Below, one piece after another: positions 23,310 to 30,546 of a DNA stretch of 33,583 nucleotides. Position 1 is the first letter of the stretch. Every line of letters begins with the position of its first letter. The translations under genes and the position numbers were made by a program. Under the pieces are notes generated by a model. The model did not search any database. It was not told where the DNA came from and was given only the letters and a program-made list of their open reading frames with translations. Source of the DNA: Oscillospiraceae bacterium. Its GTDB lineage: Bacteria; Bacillota; Clostridia; Oscillospirales; Oscillospiraceae. The stretch lies in assembly GCA_902799075.1 (NCBI GenBank), contig CADBYZ010000035.1:1-33583 (forward strand). The letters run 5' to 3'.

Positions 23310-24446
23310 TCAATAAAGCTCCAAAAAAATCGCCCGGATATCGTCGTTTCTCTCGCGGGCGATCACGCGCATATTGCTGACATTCTCCGACTCGCCCTTG
23401 CCGTTGGTGTAGGTCGTGGCGATGGAGGTAATGTCCAGAATATAATAGTTGTCTCCCAGGGCGAGCGCGCCGTTGAGCGTTGCCGACTCCACATTGATCG
23501 ACGAGGTGTGGGCCCAGTGCAGGCCGTCGAGCGCGTCGTGCATGCGCTTGTCCAGATCGCCGCCCGGGAGCAGGTAGGGCTGGAGCCGCTGGTAGCCGTA
23601 GGTCGGGTCCACCACGCCGGAGGTATAGCGCAGGTAGCGCTCCACAAAGCCCGCCGTGAACTGGGCAAGGCGCTCCAGCTTTTCGGGGGAGCAGGGCTTG
23701 ATAAACTGTGCGTCGTCCCGCGTGGGATCGACGATAAACACCTCGCCGTCCTCATCGAGGATCACAGGGTCGATGCTGCCGATGATGTTGTCAAAGCGGT
23801 AGCGCAGCTTGGTGGGCAGACCGTCGTAACGCTCATAGTAGTTTTTCAGCACGTCGAAGGGGATGCCGGTCTCCACCACATGCTCGGCCCCGAGCTGCAC
23901 GCCGTTGAGCAGAACACGGAAGGTGCGTGGGATCACGATTTCCACCGAGCTGTAAAGCCCGCCGAAGTCAAAGGTCTCGCTCTCCACATGCCAGGGCTTG
24001 ATGCTCCACGGGAGCAGGGTCCAGGGAAAGCGGCTCATGTCGAAGGGCGGCTCAAAATCCTCCGCCTCGGCGATGGTGACGGTGCCGATCTCGTTGCCGC
24101 GGCAGCGCAGGGAGTAGATCGCGCGGCCCGCGCCTCCGCCGCTCTTGCGGGAGTAGCTGATGCCGTCGGCGAGCATCTCGCGCACGCGCTCGCCGACCTC
24201 CTCATCGGACTGGACCTCATGGGGCATGGCCTTGATCGTATCCGCGATCCCCTCGTCCCAGAGGTTGCGGCTGAGATCGGCTACATACGCGTCCATCGTG
24301 TGGTTTGGGCGGGAGGCCTCGTAAGCCTCGGCGTAGGTCCAGACTTTATCGAGACCGTAATACACGGCGCAGCACAGCAGCGCCGCCCACAGGGCCAGGA
24401 AGAGCGTATACAGCACTCTCCCGAGACGCCTTTTCTTTTTTGCCAT
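23310..24446 (-). CDS. Membrane-anchored extracytoplasmic protein, tandem paralogue A
   Basis: Function unknown; 378 residues with a Lys/Arg-rich N-terminus (MAKKKRRLGR), one transmembrane segment (about 11-29) and an outside region alignable end to end with the neighbour at 22098-23267. Length, motif order and the shared AMPHE, DALDG.WAHTSS and FLNG/LLNG.QLG blocks show a gene duplication followed by divergence, mostly at the N-terminal linker. AAGGAA lies 7 bp before the ATG. It follows the NAGPA gene by 16 bp and precedes its paralogue by 42 bp, all on one strand. Confidence 0.8.
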   Translation of the reverse strand: MAKKKRRLGRVLYTLFLALWAALLCCAVYYGLDKVWTYAEAYEASRPNHTMDAYVADLSRNLWDEGIADTIKAMPHEVQSDEEVGERVREMLADGISYSRKSGGGAGRAIYSLRCRGNEIGTVTIAEAEDFEPPFDMSRFPWTLLPWSIKPWHVESETFDFGGLYSSVEIVIPRTFRVLLNGVQLGAEHVVETGIPFDVLKNYYERYDGLPTKLRYRFDNIIGSIDPVILDEDGEVFIVDPTRDDAQFIKPCSPEKLERLAQFTAGFVERYLRYTSGVVDPTYGYQRLQPYLLPGGDLDKRMHDALDGLHWAHTSSINVESATLNGALALGDNYYILDITSIATTYTNGKGESENVSNMRVIARERNDDIRAIFLELY

Positions 24447-24462
24447 AAACGAAATTCCTTAC

Positions 24463-25584
24463 TTATTTGAACAAAAATGCGTTGGGAAGGGGACGCGGGT
24501 TGCCGCCCTCGGCCGAGCAGCTGTTGACATAGCGGCCTTCGTAGTACATGACCGTGGAGGAGCCGCCGTCCATGTTGCAGGCGTTGACCGCGCCGTAGCT
24601 TAACAGCAGGTCAACCATGTCCTGATAGGTTGCGCCGATGGAGTGCACCTGGCGGCCGTCGATGACCAGCATGATGATCGCGCCGTCGGCGCGCTGTGCG
24701 ATGGCGGTGCGGGGATTGACGCTGGAGGTCAGGTATTCGGGCGGGGTGGGCTCCCCGTTCGAGATGAGGATGGGGCCGAAGGAGACCGCGTGCACGATGT
24801 CATTGGCCACGCAGTCCTCGTAGGAATAAAAGCCCACGTGCAAAATGCCGTCCTTGTCAAGCCCGGCAAAGCCCTCGGTCACATCCATGTCCCGGTTGTA
24901 GCAAACGCCGTCGACAATGGTCAGCCCCTCCGGCATACCGCCGAGGCCGCCGCCGCCGTCATCCTTGAAGCCGCCGGCGTTGATGCCGCCGATGGCGCCG
25001 TACTTCTGGCACATCTGCTCGAGCGTGAGGCCCACGCCGCCGTAGCTGTCGGGCATGCCGACGAACACGCGCTTGGGGTCGAGTATCACGGTCATATAGC
25101 CAAGATAGCCGTTGCCCTTGACCTCCTTGAAGATGATGCCGTCGCCGTCCTCATCCACCAGACCGTAGGGATCGGCGGCACTGTTTGTGCTGCTGGCGCT
25201 GCCGATCTGGGTGACGGTGCGCTCCTGGTTGGCGGCAACTGTGATGAGGTTTTTATCGGTGGCGATGTCGGTCTCCATCTTTTTGCGGGTACGGATGGCG
25301 TTGAGCTCATCCGCCGTCATGAAGATCTGCGGCATGGAGCGGAAGCGCCGCGTCTCGTCCATCGTGCTGATGAACAGATCGCGCAGCGCGGGGGAGGGGC
25401 CCTTCAGAATCACATACTCCAGCCCCAGCAGGCCGCTGCACAGCACGATCACAAACACGATGATGAAGCCGGCGAGCCTGTCCCAGAAGCGCCGCGCCTT
25501 GAGATGGCGGATCAGCTTTTTCTTTTTCCTCTCGGACAGCTGATTCACTTGATCTATTTCGTCAATGTTGTCTTTTTTCTTCAC
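24463..25584 (-). CDS. Phosphodiester glycosidase (NAGPA) domain membrane protein
   Basis: Extracytoplasmic protein of a family tied to exopolysaccharide or spore-coat sugar processing; the catalytic role (removal of a sugar phosphodiester) is known for the animal NAGPA and only assumed for bacterial members. The 373-residue product has a charged N-terminus, one transmembrane segment (about 37-60) and a NAGPA domain from about residue 150: GINAGGF (200-206), PRTAI (291-295), a LVIDGRQ strand and NMDGGSSTVMYYEG (337-350). The GTG start is preceded by AAGGTG about 9 bp upstream. It heads a four-gene minus-strand operon with two paralogous surface proteins and a GT2-GtrA enzyme. Confidence 0.9.
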   Translation of the reverse strand: MKKKDNIDEIDQVNQLSERKKKKLIRHLKARRFWDRLAGFIIVFVIVLCSGLLGLEYVILKGPSPALRDLFISTMDETRRFRSMPQIFMTADELNAIRTRKKMETDIATDKNLITVAANQERTVTQIGSASSTNSAADPYGLVDEDGDGIIFKEVKGNGYLGYMTVILDPKRVFVGMPDSYGGVGLTLEQMCQKYGAIGGINAGGFKDDGGGGLGGMPEGLTIVDGVCYNRDMDVTEGFAGLDKDGILHVGFYSYEDCVANDIVHAVSFGPILISNGEPTPPEYLTSSVNPRTAIAQRADGAIIMLVIDGRQVHSIGATYQDMVDLLLSYGAVNACNMDGGSSTVMYYEGRYVNSCSAEGGNPRPLPNAFLFK

Positions 25585-25614
25585 TTCTACACCTTCAACT
25601 GTTATTTTGTGTCA

Positions 25615-25628
25615 AGCCATTTACATAA
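25615..25628 (-). repeat. Single 14-bp unit in the leader of the NAGPA operon
   Basis: TTATGTAAATGGCT on the minus strand matches the consensus of the tandem arrays, but no clear second unit follows, so it may be a lone copy or chance. Confidence 0.4.
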
Positions 25629-25647
25629 CAACCCAAAGTACCAAATT

Positions 25648-25676
25648 ATTTTATCATAAGCCAGCCCTCCTGACAA
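25648..25676 (-). promoter_or_regulatory. Promoter for the NAGPA-GT2 operon
   Basis: On the minus strand TTGTCA (25676-25671), a 17-bp spacer and TAAAAT (25653-25648) lie about 65 bp ahead of the GTG start. The rest of the spacer up to 25906 holds only the palindromic repeat at 25778-25829 and AT-rich DNA. Confidence 0.7.
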
Positions 25677-25777
25677 GCGGATTTTGCTGGTTTTTGTCGA
25701 TATAATGGAATTATTTTTAAGACGGAGACAAAGTGTAAGACTGAATCATGACAAAAATGTTCCCGTGTTTCTCTTGC

Positions 25778-25829
25778 CTCCCCCAGCTGCGCATGCGGCG
25801 AAGTGGGGGAGGGGGACCGCTTCAGCGGT
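25778..25829. repeat. Double-hairpin intergenic repeat
   Basis: CTCCCCCA (25778-25785) pairs with TGGGGGAG (25804-25811), and ACCGC (25816-25820) with GCGGT (25825-25829) right after it. Such CCCCCA/TGGGGG plus ACCGC-GCGGT combinations are common in intergenic repeats of gut Clostridia as I recall them; the family was not searched. Confidence 0.6.
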
Positions 25830-25847
25830 GGAAGGGGTCGCGCTTCT

Positions 25848-25875
25848 CTTGCATCAGGTCCTCGCACAGTATAAT
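25848..25875 (+). promoter_or_regulatory. Candidate promoter for the small membrane peptide gene
   Basis: A perfect TATAAT (25870-25875) with CTTGCA (25848-25853) 16 bp upstream lies about 30 bp ahead of the GTG at 25907. The -10 is strong; the -35 is uncertain. Confidence 0.5.
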
Positions 25876-25906
25876 ATACAAAACATGAGGCCAGGGCGAA
25901 GAGCGC

Positions 25907-26053
25907 GTGCTTTACGATATGAGCGCGGAGCAGCTTGTAAAGTCGGCGCTTGTATTTGTGCTTATTACAGCGTTTATTGCCGCCGCAGTAGTCTTGATCG
26001 CCAAAGAGTTCGGAAAACTCAAGCACCGAGAGTCTGTGAGAAAGAATGGATAA
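25907..26053 (+). CDS. Small single-pass membrane protein (48 aa), unknown function
   Basis: No family recognised. From the GTG at 25907 (an in-frame ATG lies at 25919) the frame gives 48 residues: a short acidic start, a hydrophobic helix (residues 12-32, SALVFVLITAFIAAAVVLIA after VK) and a basic tail ending in VRKNG. The ribosome-binding site is weak (AGGG 10 bp upstream). Support for coding: a TATAAT just upstream, an amphipathic-plus-basic layout typical of real small membrane proteins, and a terminator read in this direction starting 30 bp after the stop. A two-unit 14-bp repeat sits between stop and terminator. The product could be a type I toxin-like or regulatory peptide, but nothing specific shows this. 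Confidence 0.5.
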   Translation: MLYDMSAEQLVKSALVFVLITAFIAAAVVLIAKEFGKLKHRESVRKNG

Positions 26054-26058
26054 TACAG

Positions 26059-26086
26059 TTATGTGAAACGGATTATGTAAATAAAA
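26059..26086 (+). repeat. Two-unit 14-bp tandem repeat
   Basis: TTATGTGAAACGGA (26059-26072) is followed directly by TTATGTAAATAAAA (26073-26086). It begins 5 bp after the small peptide stop and runs into the terminator stem. Confidence 0.7.
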
Positions 26087-26131
26087 GGACCTTTCTCATA
26101 AAGACTGAAGTCATCCGAGAAAGATCCTTTT
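26083..26131. terminator. Bidirectional terminator
   Basis: AAAAGGACCTTTCTC (26083-26097) pairs with GAGAAAGATCCTTTT (26117-26131) with one mismatch; A-rich on the left and T-rich on the right, so it can stop the small gene on the plus strand and the DUF2442 gene on the minus strand. Confidence 0.9.
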
Positions 26132-26145
26132 TATTGTTAAGCGAT

Positions 26146-26433
26146 TCAACCCATCAGCGGGTCGGACACAGATTCCGCCGCATATACCTCGAACGGGTCA
26201 ATGTCGATGCAGCTTCGCGGGTCATAATGCCCGCTTACATCCCAAGCCACCGTGTCATTGAGCACTGTCAGTCTTTGCACGAAGAAATCGGCATCCTTGA
26301 GCGGGGCGAACACACCGCCGTGTTCGATTGCCGGGGCCATATCATACTGTTTGATCTGACCGTCGGAGAAATAGGCGTAGACGGTTTTCCCGGGTCCTGC
26401 CACCGCCTGCACAACAACGGGATAATATTCCAT
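26146..26433 (-). CDS. DUF2442 domain protein
   Basis: A 95-residue DUF2442 protein; the family is often paired with DUF4160 and suspected of toxin-antitoxin or regulatory roles, unproven. Visible: YYPVVVQAVAGPGKTVYAYFSDGQIKQYD strands (shown in parts: VYAYFSDGQIKQYD), the GGVFAPLKDADFFVQRLTVL core and a TVAWDVSGHYDPRSCIDIDP end. The ATG at 26433 has only a weak upstream GGCAGG. A much better ribosome-binding site, AGGAGG at 26466-26471, sits 7 bp ahead of a different ATG (26458) that is one base out of frame and gives only a short peptide. A partner DUF4160 gene is not visible. The gene ends at the bidirectional terminator. Confidence 0.75.
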   Translation of the reverse strand: MEYYPVVVQAVAGPGKTVYAYFSDGQIKQYDMAPAIEHGGVFAPLKDADFFVQRLTVLNDTVAWDVSGHYDPRSCIDIDPFEVYAAESVSDPLMG

Positions 26434-26485
26434 AAGCCTGCCCGCCGCTTTCCGGCATGGTTCGACCTCCTATCTTCATGACATA

Positions 26486-26502
26486 ATACTAACTTTTAGT
26501 AT
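26486..26502. promoter_or_regulatory. Perfect dyad, candidate operator ahead of the DUF2442 gene
   Basis: ATACTAA-CTT-TTAGTAT is a perfect 7-3-7 palindrome just upstream of the AGGAGG. It overlaps a TATACT (minus strand) that could be the -10 box of the DUF2442 gene, so a repressor bound here would block it. Confidence 0.5.
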
Positions 26503-26559
26503 ATCACATTCACGAAACGTGAGCAATACATAAAACTGCGGTTTCGGCTTCCAAAACGA

Positions 26560-26588
26560 TTGAACAATCCCCGCAAACATGCTATAAT
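26560..26588 (+). promoter_or_regulatory. Promoter for the metallophosphoesterase-ligase pair
   Basis: TTGAAC (26560-26565), a 17-bp spacer and TATAAT (26583-26588). Transcription would start near 26595, which rules out the TTG at 26560 as a start codon. Confidence 0.75.
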
Positions 26589-26670
26589 AACAAAACTGCT
26601 ATTTCACAAACATTCGAGGTGTGGTCTGTTGTCAAAGCCGCGTGTGTTTTTCGGGGAGAGGGAATATCTG

Positions 26671-27765
26671 ATGTGGGTCGTCATCATGCTGGTGCTGGGG
26701 CTTACGGCGCTGGCGTCCTTTGTCTATCTGCTGACGCGCTTTCACAGCTTTTCGTTTATCAGGGCGCTTGACGAAAAAAGCCGGGTGCTGGCCTGGTTCG
26801 TCGCGCTGCTTCCGCTTTTGCTCACGGGCGTGTTCTGGCTTCGCTTCAACGTGACGACGCTCTTTGTGGTGCTGCTGCATCTGATGGCGGCATTTCTGCT
26901 GTGCGGGTTTGTTTTCTTCCTTATTCGGAAACTCGGGAAAATCAGCATCCCCTATGACATCGAGGGCGCTGCCGCGATCCTGTTGACCATTGTGTATCTC
27001 AGCATCGGCTGGTATAACGGCCACCATGTTTCCCAAACGGATTACCGCTTCGAGACCGCAAAATCCCTCAAGCGCGATTACCGCATCGTGGAGATCGCAG
27101 ATTCCCACTTTGGCATCACCCAGACGGGCGAGACCTTTACCCGCGAGATGCAGCGCGTCCAGGCGCTGAACCCCGACGCGGTGGTCATCGTGGGCGACTT
27201 CGTGGACGACGACAGCGACCGGGCCGACATGATCGAAGCCTGCAAAGCGCTGGGGGAGCTCAAAACCGCCTTCGGCGTCTTCTTCGTCTATGGCAACCAC
27301 GACAACGGCTATTACAAGTACCGCAATTTCGACTCGCAGGAGCTGCGCGCGGAGCTTGAGAAAAACGGTGTCGCCATCCTCACGGACGAGAGCGTCCTGC
27401 TGGACGACAGCCTGTACCTCGTCGGGCGGCGCGACCGCTCGGACCGCACACGCGCCCCCATCGACGCGCTTATGGCCGGACTTGACGGGACAAAATATAC
27501 CGTCGTCCTCGACCACCAGCCCAACGACTTTGACGACGAGGCCGCGGCGGGCGCCGACCTCGTCCTGTGCGGCCACACCCATGGCGGGCACATCTTTCCG
27601 GCGGGGCAGATCAGCCTGCTCATGGGCGCAAACGACGCCATCTACGGCGCCTCAAAGCGCAGTGATACAAGCTTCGTCGTGACCTCCGGCATCTCCGGAT
27701 GGGCCATCCCCTTCAAAACCGGCACGTTTTCCGAGTTCGTGGTCATAGACCTGATTGCACAATAA
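26671..27765 (+). CDS. Membrane metallophosphoesterase (YkuE/YaeI-like)
   Basis: Calcineurin-like phosphoesterase anchored in the membrane; substrates of relatives include UDP-sugar or lipid phosphodiesters, not determinable here. From the ATG at 26671 (GGAGAGGG 8 bp upstream) it has 364 residues: an N-terminal bundle of about four transmembrane segments (residues 1-112) and an outside catalytic domain. Metal ligands are intact: ADSHFG (Asp144, His146), VGDFVDD (Asp176), YGNHDNG (Asn209, His210) and LCGHTHGGHIFP (His302, His304). A TTG at 26629 is a possible alternative start. The next gene begins 12 bp after the stop with a strong ribosome-binding site, so the two form an operon. Confidence 0.9.
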   Translation: MWVVIMLVLGLTALASFVYLLTRFHSFSFIRALDEKSRVLAWFVALLPLLLTGVFWLRFNVTTLFVVLLHLMAAFLLCGFVFFLIRKLGKISIPYDIEGAAAILLTIVYLSIGWYNGHHVSQTDYRFETAKSLKRDYRIVEIADSHFGITQTGETFTREMQRVQALNPDAVVIVGDFVDDDSDRADMIEACKALGELKTAFGVFFVYGNHDNGYYKYRNFDSQELRAELEKNGVAILTDESVLLDDSLYLVGRRDRSDRTRAPIDALMAGLDGTKYTVVLDHQPNDFDDEAAAGADLVLCGHTHGGHIFPAGQISLLMGANDAIYGASKRSDTSFVVTSGISGWAIPFKTGTFSEFVVIDLIAQ

Positions 27766-27777
27766 GGAGGAACTGCT

Positions 27778-29649
27778 TTGAAAATCAGAATGGAACAACT
27801 TGCTGCCCGCTCATGGCGCGTGTACCTGAGCGGCAGACTCGACCCGGACAGCGCGGACAATGCCCGCACGACTTTTGCCGCCATCCCCAATGACGCGGAG
27901 GTCATCACCGTGGACTGCTCTGCCCTCAACGATGTGACCCTCCGGGGCCTTCGTGAGCTCTTGATTGCCCGCAGACGCTTTACCGCGGGGATGATGCGGC
28001 TTGTCAATGTCTGCCCGAAGGTCATGGGGACGCTTCGTACCAGCGGCTTCGTGGACTTTTTTGAAGTTCAGGCGGCGGCGGAGCCGGGCCCGGAGTACAA
28101 GCGCCTGAGCTTCCGGGATTTTCTCGCCACCAAGCGCTACGCCATGGGTGACCGTGTTGCCGTCGTGAGCGAGGCGGGGGAGCACACCTGGCGGGAGATC
28201 GACGCCTGCGCGGATGTGATCGCATCCGATCTTGCGCGCCTCGGCGTGCGCAAGGGCAGCCATGTCGCCATCTGCGGCAGAAACTCCGCCAACTGGATCT
28301 ATGCCTTTTATGCCGTGCAGAAGCTGGGCGCTGTCGCCGCGCTCATAAACCCGAGCCTCAAGGCGTCCGAGATCGCGTCCGCTGCGATGGGCGGCGACGC
28401 GGACTTCCTCTGCTACGGCGAGATCGCGGAGATGAAGGACGAGCGGATGTTTCTGGAAAAGATCGAAGCTGCCTCCGGCGGAAGGCTCACGCGCTTCTAT
28501 TCCATCCGCAGCGCCGTGGACTATCGCACGCGGCAGGGGGAACCTGTCAGCTATCCGCTTGCCCCTGTCCGGGCGGACGATCCCGCCGTCATGATCTTTA
28601 CCTCCGGCTATACCGGCACGCCCAAGGGGGTCCTGCTGTCATCCTACGGTGTGCTGAACGCATCCTACGGCAGCGCCGGGAACCAGCACCTGACGGATGC
28701 GGACAAGATCTGTCTCATCCTGCCAATGTTCCACATCTTCGGTTTGGTTGCCGGACTCTTTGCCGGAGCGTGCGCGGACGCCACCCTGTATCTGCCGAAG
28801 GATATCCGCACGGATACGATCCTGGAGCTCATCAGCCGCGAGCAGTGCACGGTCTTCCACTCGGTGCCGTCCATGCTCATTGCGCTCATCAACAACAAGA
28901 GCTTTGCGCCGGAGAAGCTTTCCAGCCTGCGCTGCACCATCATCTCCGCCGCCGCCGCCACCCGCGCGCAGATGGAGCGCTTCCAGGCCGCCATGCCGCA
29001 GAACCACTTTCTCTCCTCCTACGGCCTGAGCGAGATGGCCCCGGTCAGCATCACCGATTACGAGGACACGGACGAGCATGTCATGTACACCGTCGGAAAG
29101 CCCTGGCCGGATATCCGCATCAAGATCATAAACCGCGACACCGGCAGGGAATGTCCCGCAGGTACGGACGGCGAGATCCTGGTCCAGGGCTACAGCCTCA
29201 TGGGCGGCTATTACCGCATCGGCCTTGACGATCAGGCCATCGACGCGGAAGGCTGGCTCCACACCGGCGACCGGGGCCATCTGGACGAGGAGGGCTATCT
29301 GCGCCTGCTGGGCCGGTACAAGGAGCTCATTCTGCGCGGGGGAGAGAACGTGATGCCCGGCGAGATCGAGTATGCCCTGACCGAGCTGGAGAGCGTCGCC
29401 AACGCCAAGGTCATCGGCGTGCCGAGCGACTTCTTCGGCGAGGAGGTCTGCGCCTGCGTGGTCTGCGCCCCCGGCAAAAGCTTTGACGAGGAAACGGCCC
29501 GGGCGGCTCTCTCCGCGCGGCTTGCCCGCTACAAGGTGCCGTCCTTTTTCCTCGCATACGAGCAGCTGCCCCTTCTCGCCACCGGCAAGGTCGATATCGC
29601 GGCTCTTAAAAAGGACGCGGTGGAAAGAATTAAAAACTTACAGAAATGA
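27778..29649 (+). CDS. STAS domain fused to an acyl-CoA synthetase/AMP-dependent ligase
   Basis: Likely ATP-dependent carboxylate-CoA ligase (fatty or aryl acid activation) with an N-terminal STAS domain, an unusual pairing. A TTG start has AAGGAGG 7 bp upstream; 623 residues. The STAS part (about 1-97) follows the anti-sigma-antagonist fold: WRVYLSGRLDPDSADNAR, VITVDCSALNDVTLRGLREL, MMRLVNVCPKVMGTLRTSGF. The usual DSSG phosphorylation loop reads DVTLRG here. The ligase part has IFTSGYTGTPKG (273-284, the AMP P-loop, with Tyr for the usual Thr), SYGLSEM (414-420), HTGDRG (495-500), GRYKELILRGGENVMPGEIE (512-531) and the catalytic Lys604 in ATGKVDIA. No acyl carrier protein gene is adjacent. 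It follows a membrane metallophosphoesterase gene. Confidence 0.9.
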   Translation: MKIRMEQLAARSWRVYLSGRLDPDSADNARTTFAAIPNDAEVITVDCSALNDVTLRGLRELLIARRRFTAGMMRLVNVCPKVMGTLRTSGFVDFFEVQAAAEPGPEYKRLSFRDFLATKRYAMGDRVAVVSEAGEHTWREIDACADVIASDLARLGVRKGSHVAICGRNSANWIYAFYAVQKLGAVAALINPSLKASEIASAAMGGDADFLCYGEIAEMKDERMFLEKIEAASGGRLTRFYSIRSAVDYRTRQGEPVSYPLAPVRADDPAVMIFTSGYTGTPKGVLLSSYGVLNASYGSAGNQHLTDADKICLILPMFHIFGLVAGLFAGACADATLYLPKDIRTDTILELISREQCTVFHSVPSMLIALINNKSFAPEKLSSLRCTIISAAAATRAQMERFQAAMPQNHFLSSYGLSEMAPVSITDYEDTDEHVMYTVGKPWPDIRIKIINRDTGRECPAGTDGEILVQGYSLMGGYYRIGLDDQAIDAEGWLHTGDRGHLDEEGYLRLLGRYKELILRGGENVMPGEIEYALTELESVANAKVIGVPSDFFGEEVCACVVCAPGKSFDEETARAALSARLARYKVPSFFLAYEQLPLLATGKVDIAALKKDAVERIKNLQK

Positions 29650-29651
29650 TA

Positions 29652-29883
29652 TGAGGGACGCCCGTACGGGCGTCCCTCAGACTGTAGAAGAAGTCGGTTC
29701 CTGTCATTGCGAACCAGTGCCGCAGCACTGGTGTGGCAATCCGTATTCCCCGAAAGCCACATATTATCTGACATTGTACCGGAGAACGGATTCCCACGGC
29801 CAGTTTGCGAACTGGCCTCGGAATGACAAACTTTGGGGGGTGTCTACACATTTGAGGGGCGTCCGCGAGGACGTCCCTCAAAT
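29652..29883. repeat. Composite palindromic intergenic repeat
   Basis: A perfect 28-bp palindrome (29652-29679, TGAGGGACGCCC/GGGCGTCCCTCA around GTAC) on the left and a second hairpin (29850-29883, ATTTGAGGGGCGTCC/GGACGTCCCTCAAAT) on the right bracket two inner hairpins. The inner region runs from TGTCATTGCGA near 29702 to TCGGAATGACA near 29827, with CCAGTGC/GCACTGG and GGCCAGTT/AACTGGCC stems. It has no coding frame and lies between convergent genes; the right hairpin directly follows the DUF5662 stop and may terminate it. Confidence 0.85.
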
Positions 29884-29884
29884 G

Positions 29885-30436
29885 TTATCTTTTATGCTGC
29901 TTGTCTTCTTTCAGCCTTTTGCGCACATAGGCAAAAGCGGCGTCCTCGCCCTCGTCTCTGAGTACGCGCAGCATCTTTTCCAGCTCCGCCCCGGTCTCGG
30001 GGTGGATCATGATGACGCCTTTTGAGTTTACATAATATTCATACGGCGCGGCGTCGGTGTACTTGTCGCCCAGGTAGATCCGGCTTGCCGCGATGCGGTC
30101 ACAGAACATCTCCGCCACAAAGCGCAGCGGCATTTTGTTCCCGCCGTAGCCCACGCTGCCGTCGGGGTTGATGACGTAGTCCACCCAGTATTCCAGATGG
30201 TGACGGTTGCGCCCCTTGTGGTGCAGCCACGCCAGCGACACGCCGGTTTCCTTGCGCTCGGCGTCGTTGGGGCTGCGGTTGCCCTGGTAGTATTTCGCGC
30301 CGCTGATGAACTCCGCCGGGGAATACTTGCTCAGATCGTGCTTAAGGCCCTGGGAGTAGAGCCCCAGCCGGAAGCAGTATTTGCACACCAGATTGCGGTG
30401 ACGGGTGATGGTCTTGAAATGGGCGATGGGATGCAT
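29885..30436 (-). CDS. DUF5662 family protein
   Basis: A 183-residue protein of a family with no known activity; the pattern HFKTITRHRNLVCKYCFRLG, GLKHDLSKYSPAEF and WLHHKGRNRHHLEYW places several His/Asp residues as in HD-type metal hydrolases, which is an inference. The start ATG at 30436 has GGAGG 7 bp upstream and a promoter behind it; the open frame to 30577 is too long because transcription starts after it. A TTTACATAAT at 30027-30036 matches half of the 14-bp unit but has no neighbours at 14 bp. Confidence 0.8.
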   Translation of the reverse strand: MHPIAHFKTITRHRNLVCKYCFRLGLYSQGLKHDLSKYSPAEFISGAKYYQGNRSPNDAERKETGVSLAWLHHKGRNRHHLEYWVDYVINPDGSVGYGGNKMPLRFVAEMFCDRIAASRIYLGDKYTDAAPYEYYVNSKGVIMIHPETGAELEKMLRVLRDEGEDAAFAYVRKRLKEDKQHKR

Positions 30437-30470
30437 GAGCGGGCCTCCAGTTTTCGCGGAATGATTCTGC

Positions 30471-30522
30471 ATTATAACAGAAAGCTTTACAGATTGCAAA
30501 TTTCCAAAGAATCTATTATTAT
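30471..30522. promoter_or_regulatory. Divergent promoters sharing one TTGCAA -35 box
   Basis: TTGCAA (30494-30499) is its own reverse complement. On the minus strand it pairs with TATAAT (30476-30471) across 17 bp, driving the DUF5662 gene. On the plus strand it pairs with TATTAT (30517-30522) across 17 bp, driving the secreted metallophosphoesterase. The two polymerases could not bind together. Confidence 0.75.
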
Positions 30523-30546
30523 GGTAGGCAGAAAGAGGTGAGGGAA

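Noticed and set aside
22290-24470. Long plus-strand open frame opposite the two paralogues
   Set aside because: Antisense shadow of GC-rich genes with recognisable shared motifs on the minus strand.
26481-26533. Further 14-bp array near 26481
   Set aside because: ACATAA occurs at 26481 and 26528, but the distance is 47 bp and no cores lie at 14-bp steps between them.
30027-30036. 14-bp unit inside the DUF5662 gene
   Set aside because: TTTACATAAT matches, but there is no neighbour at 14 bp on either side and it is explained by codons for a Tyr-Tyr-Val-Asn stretch.
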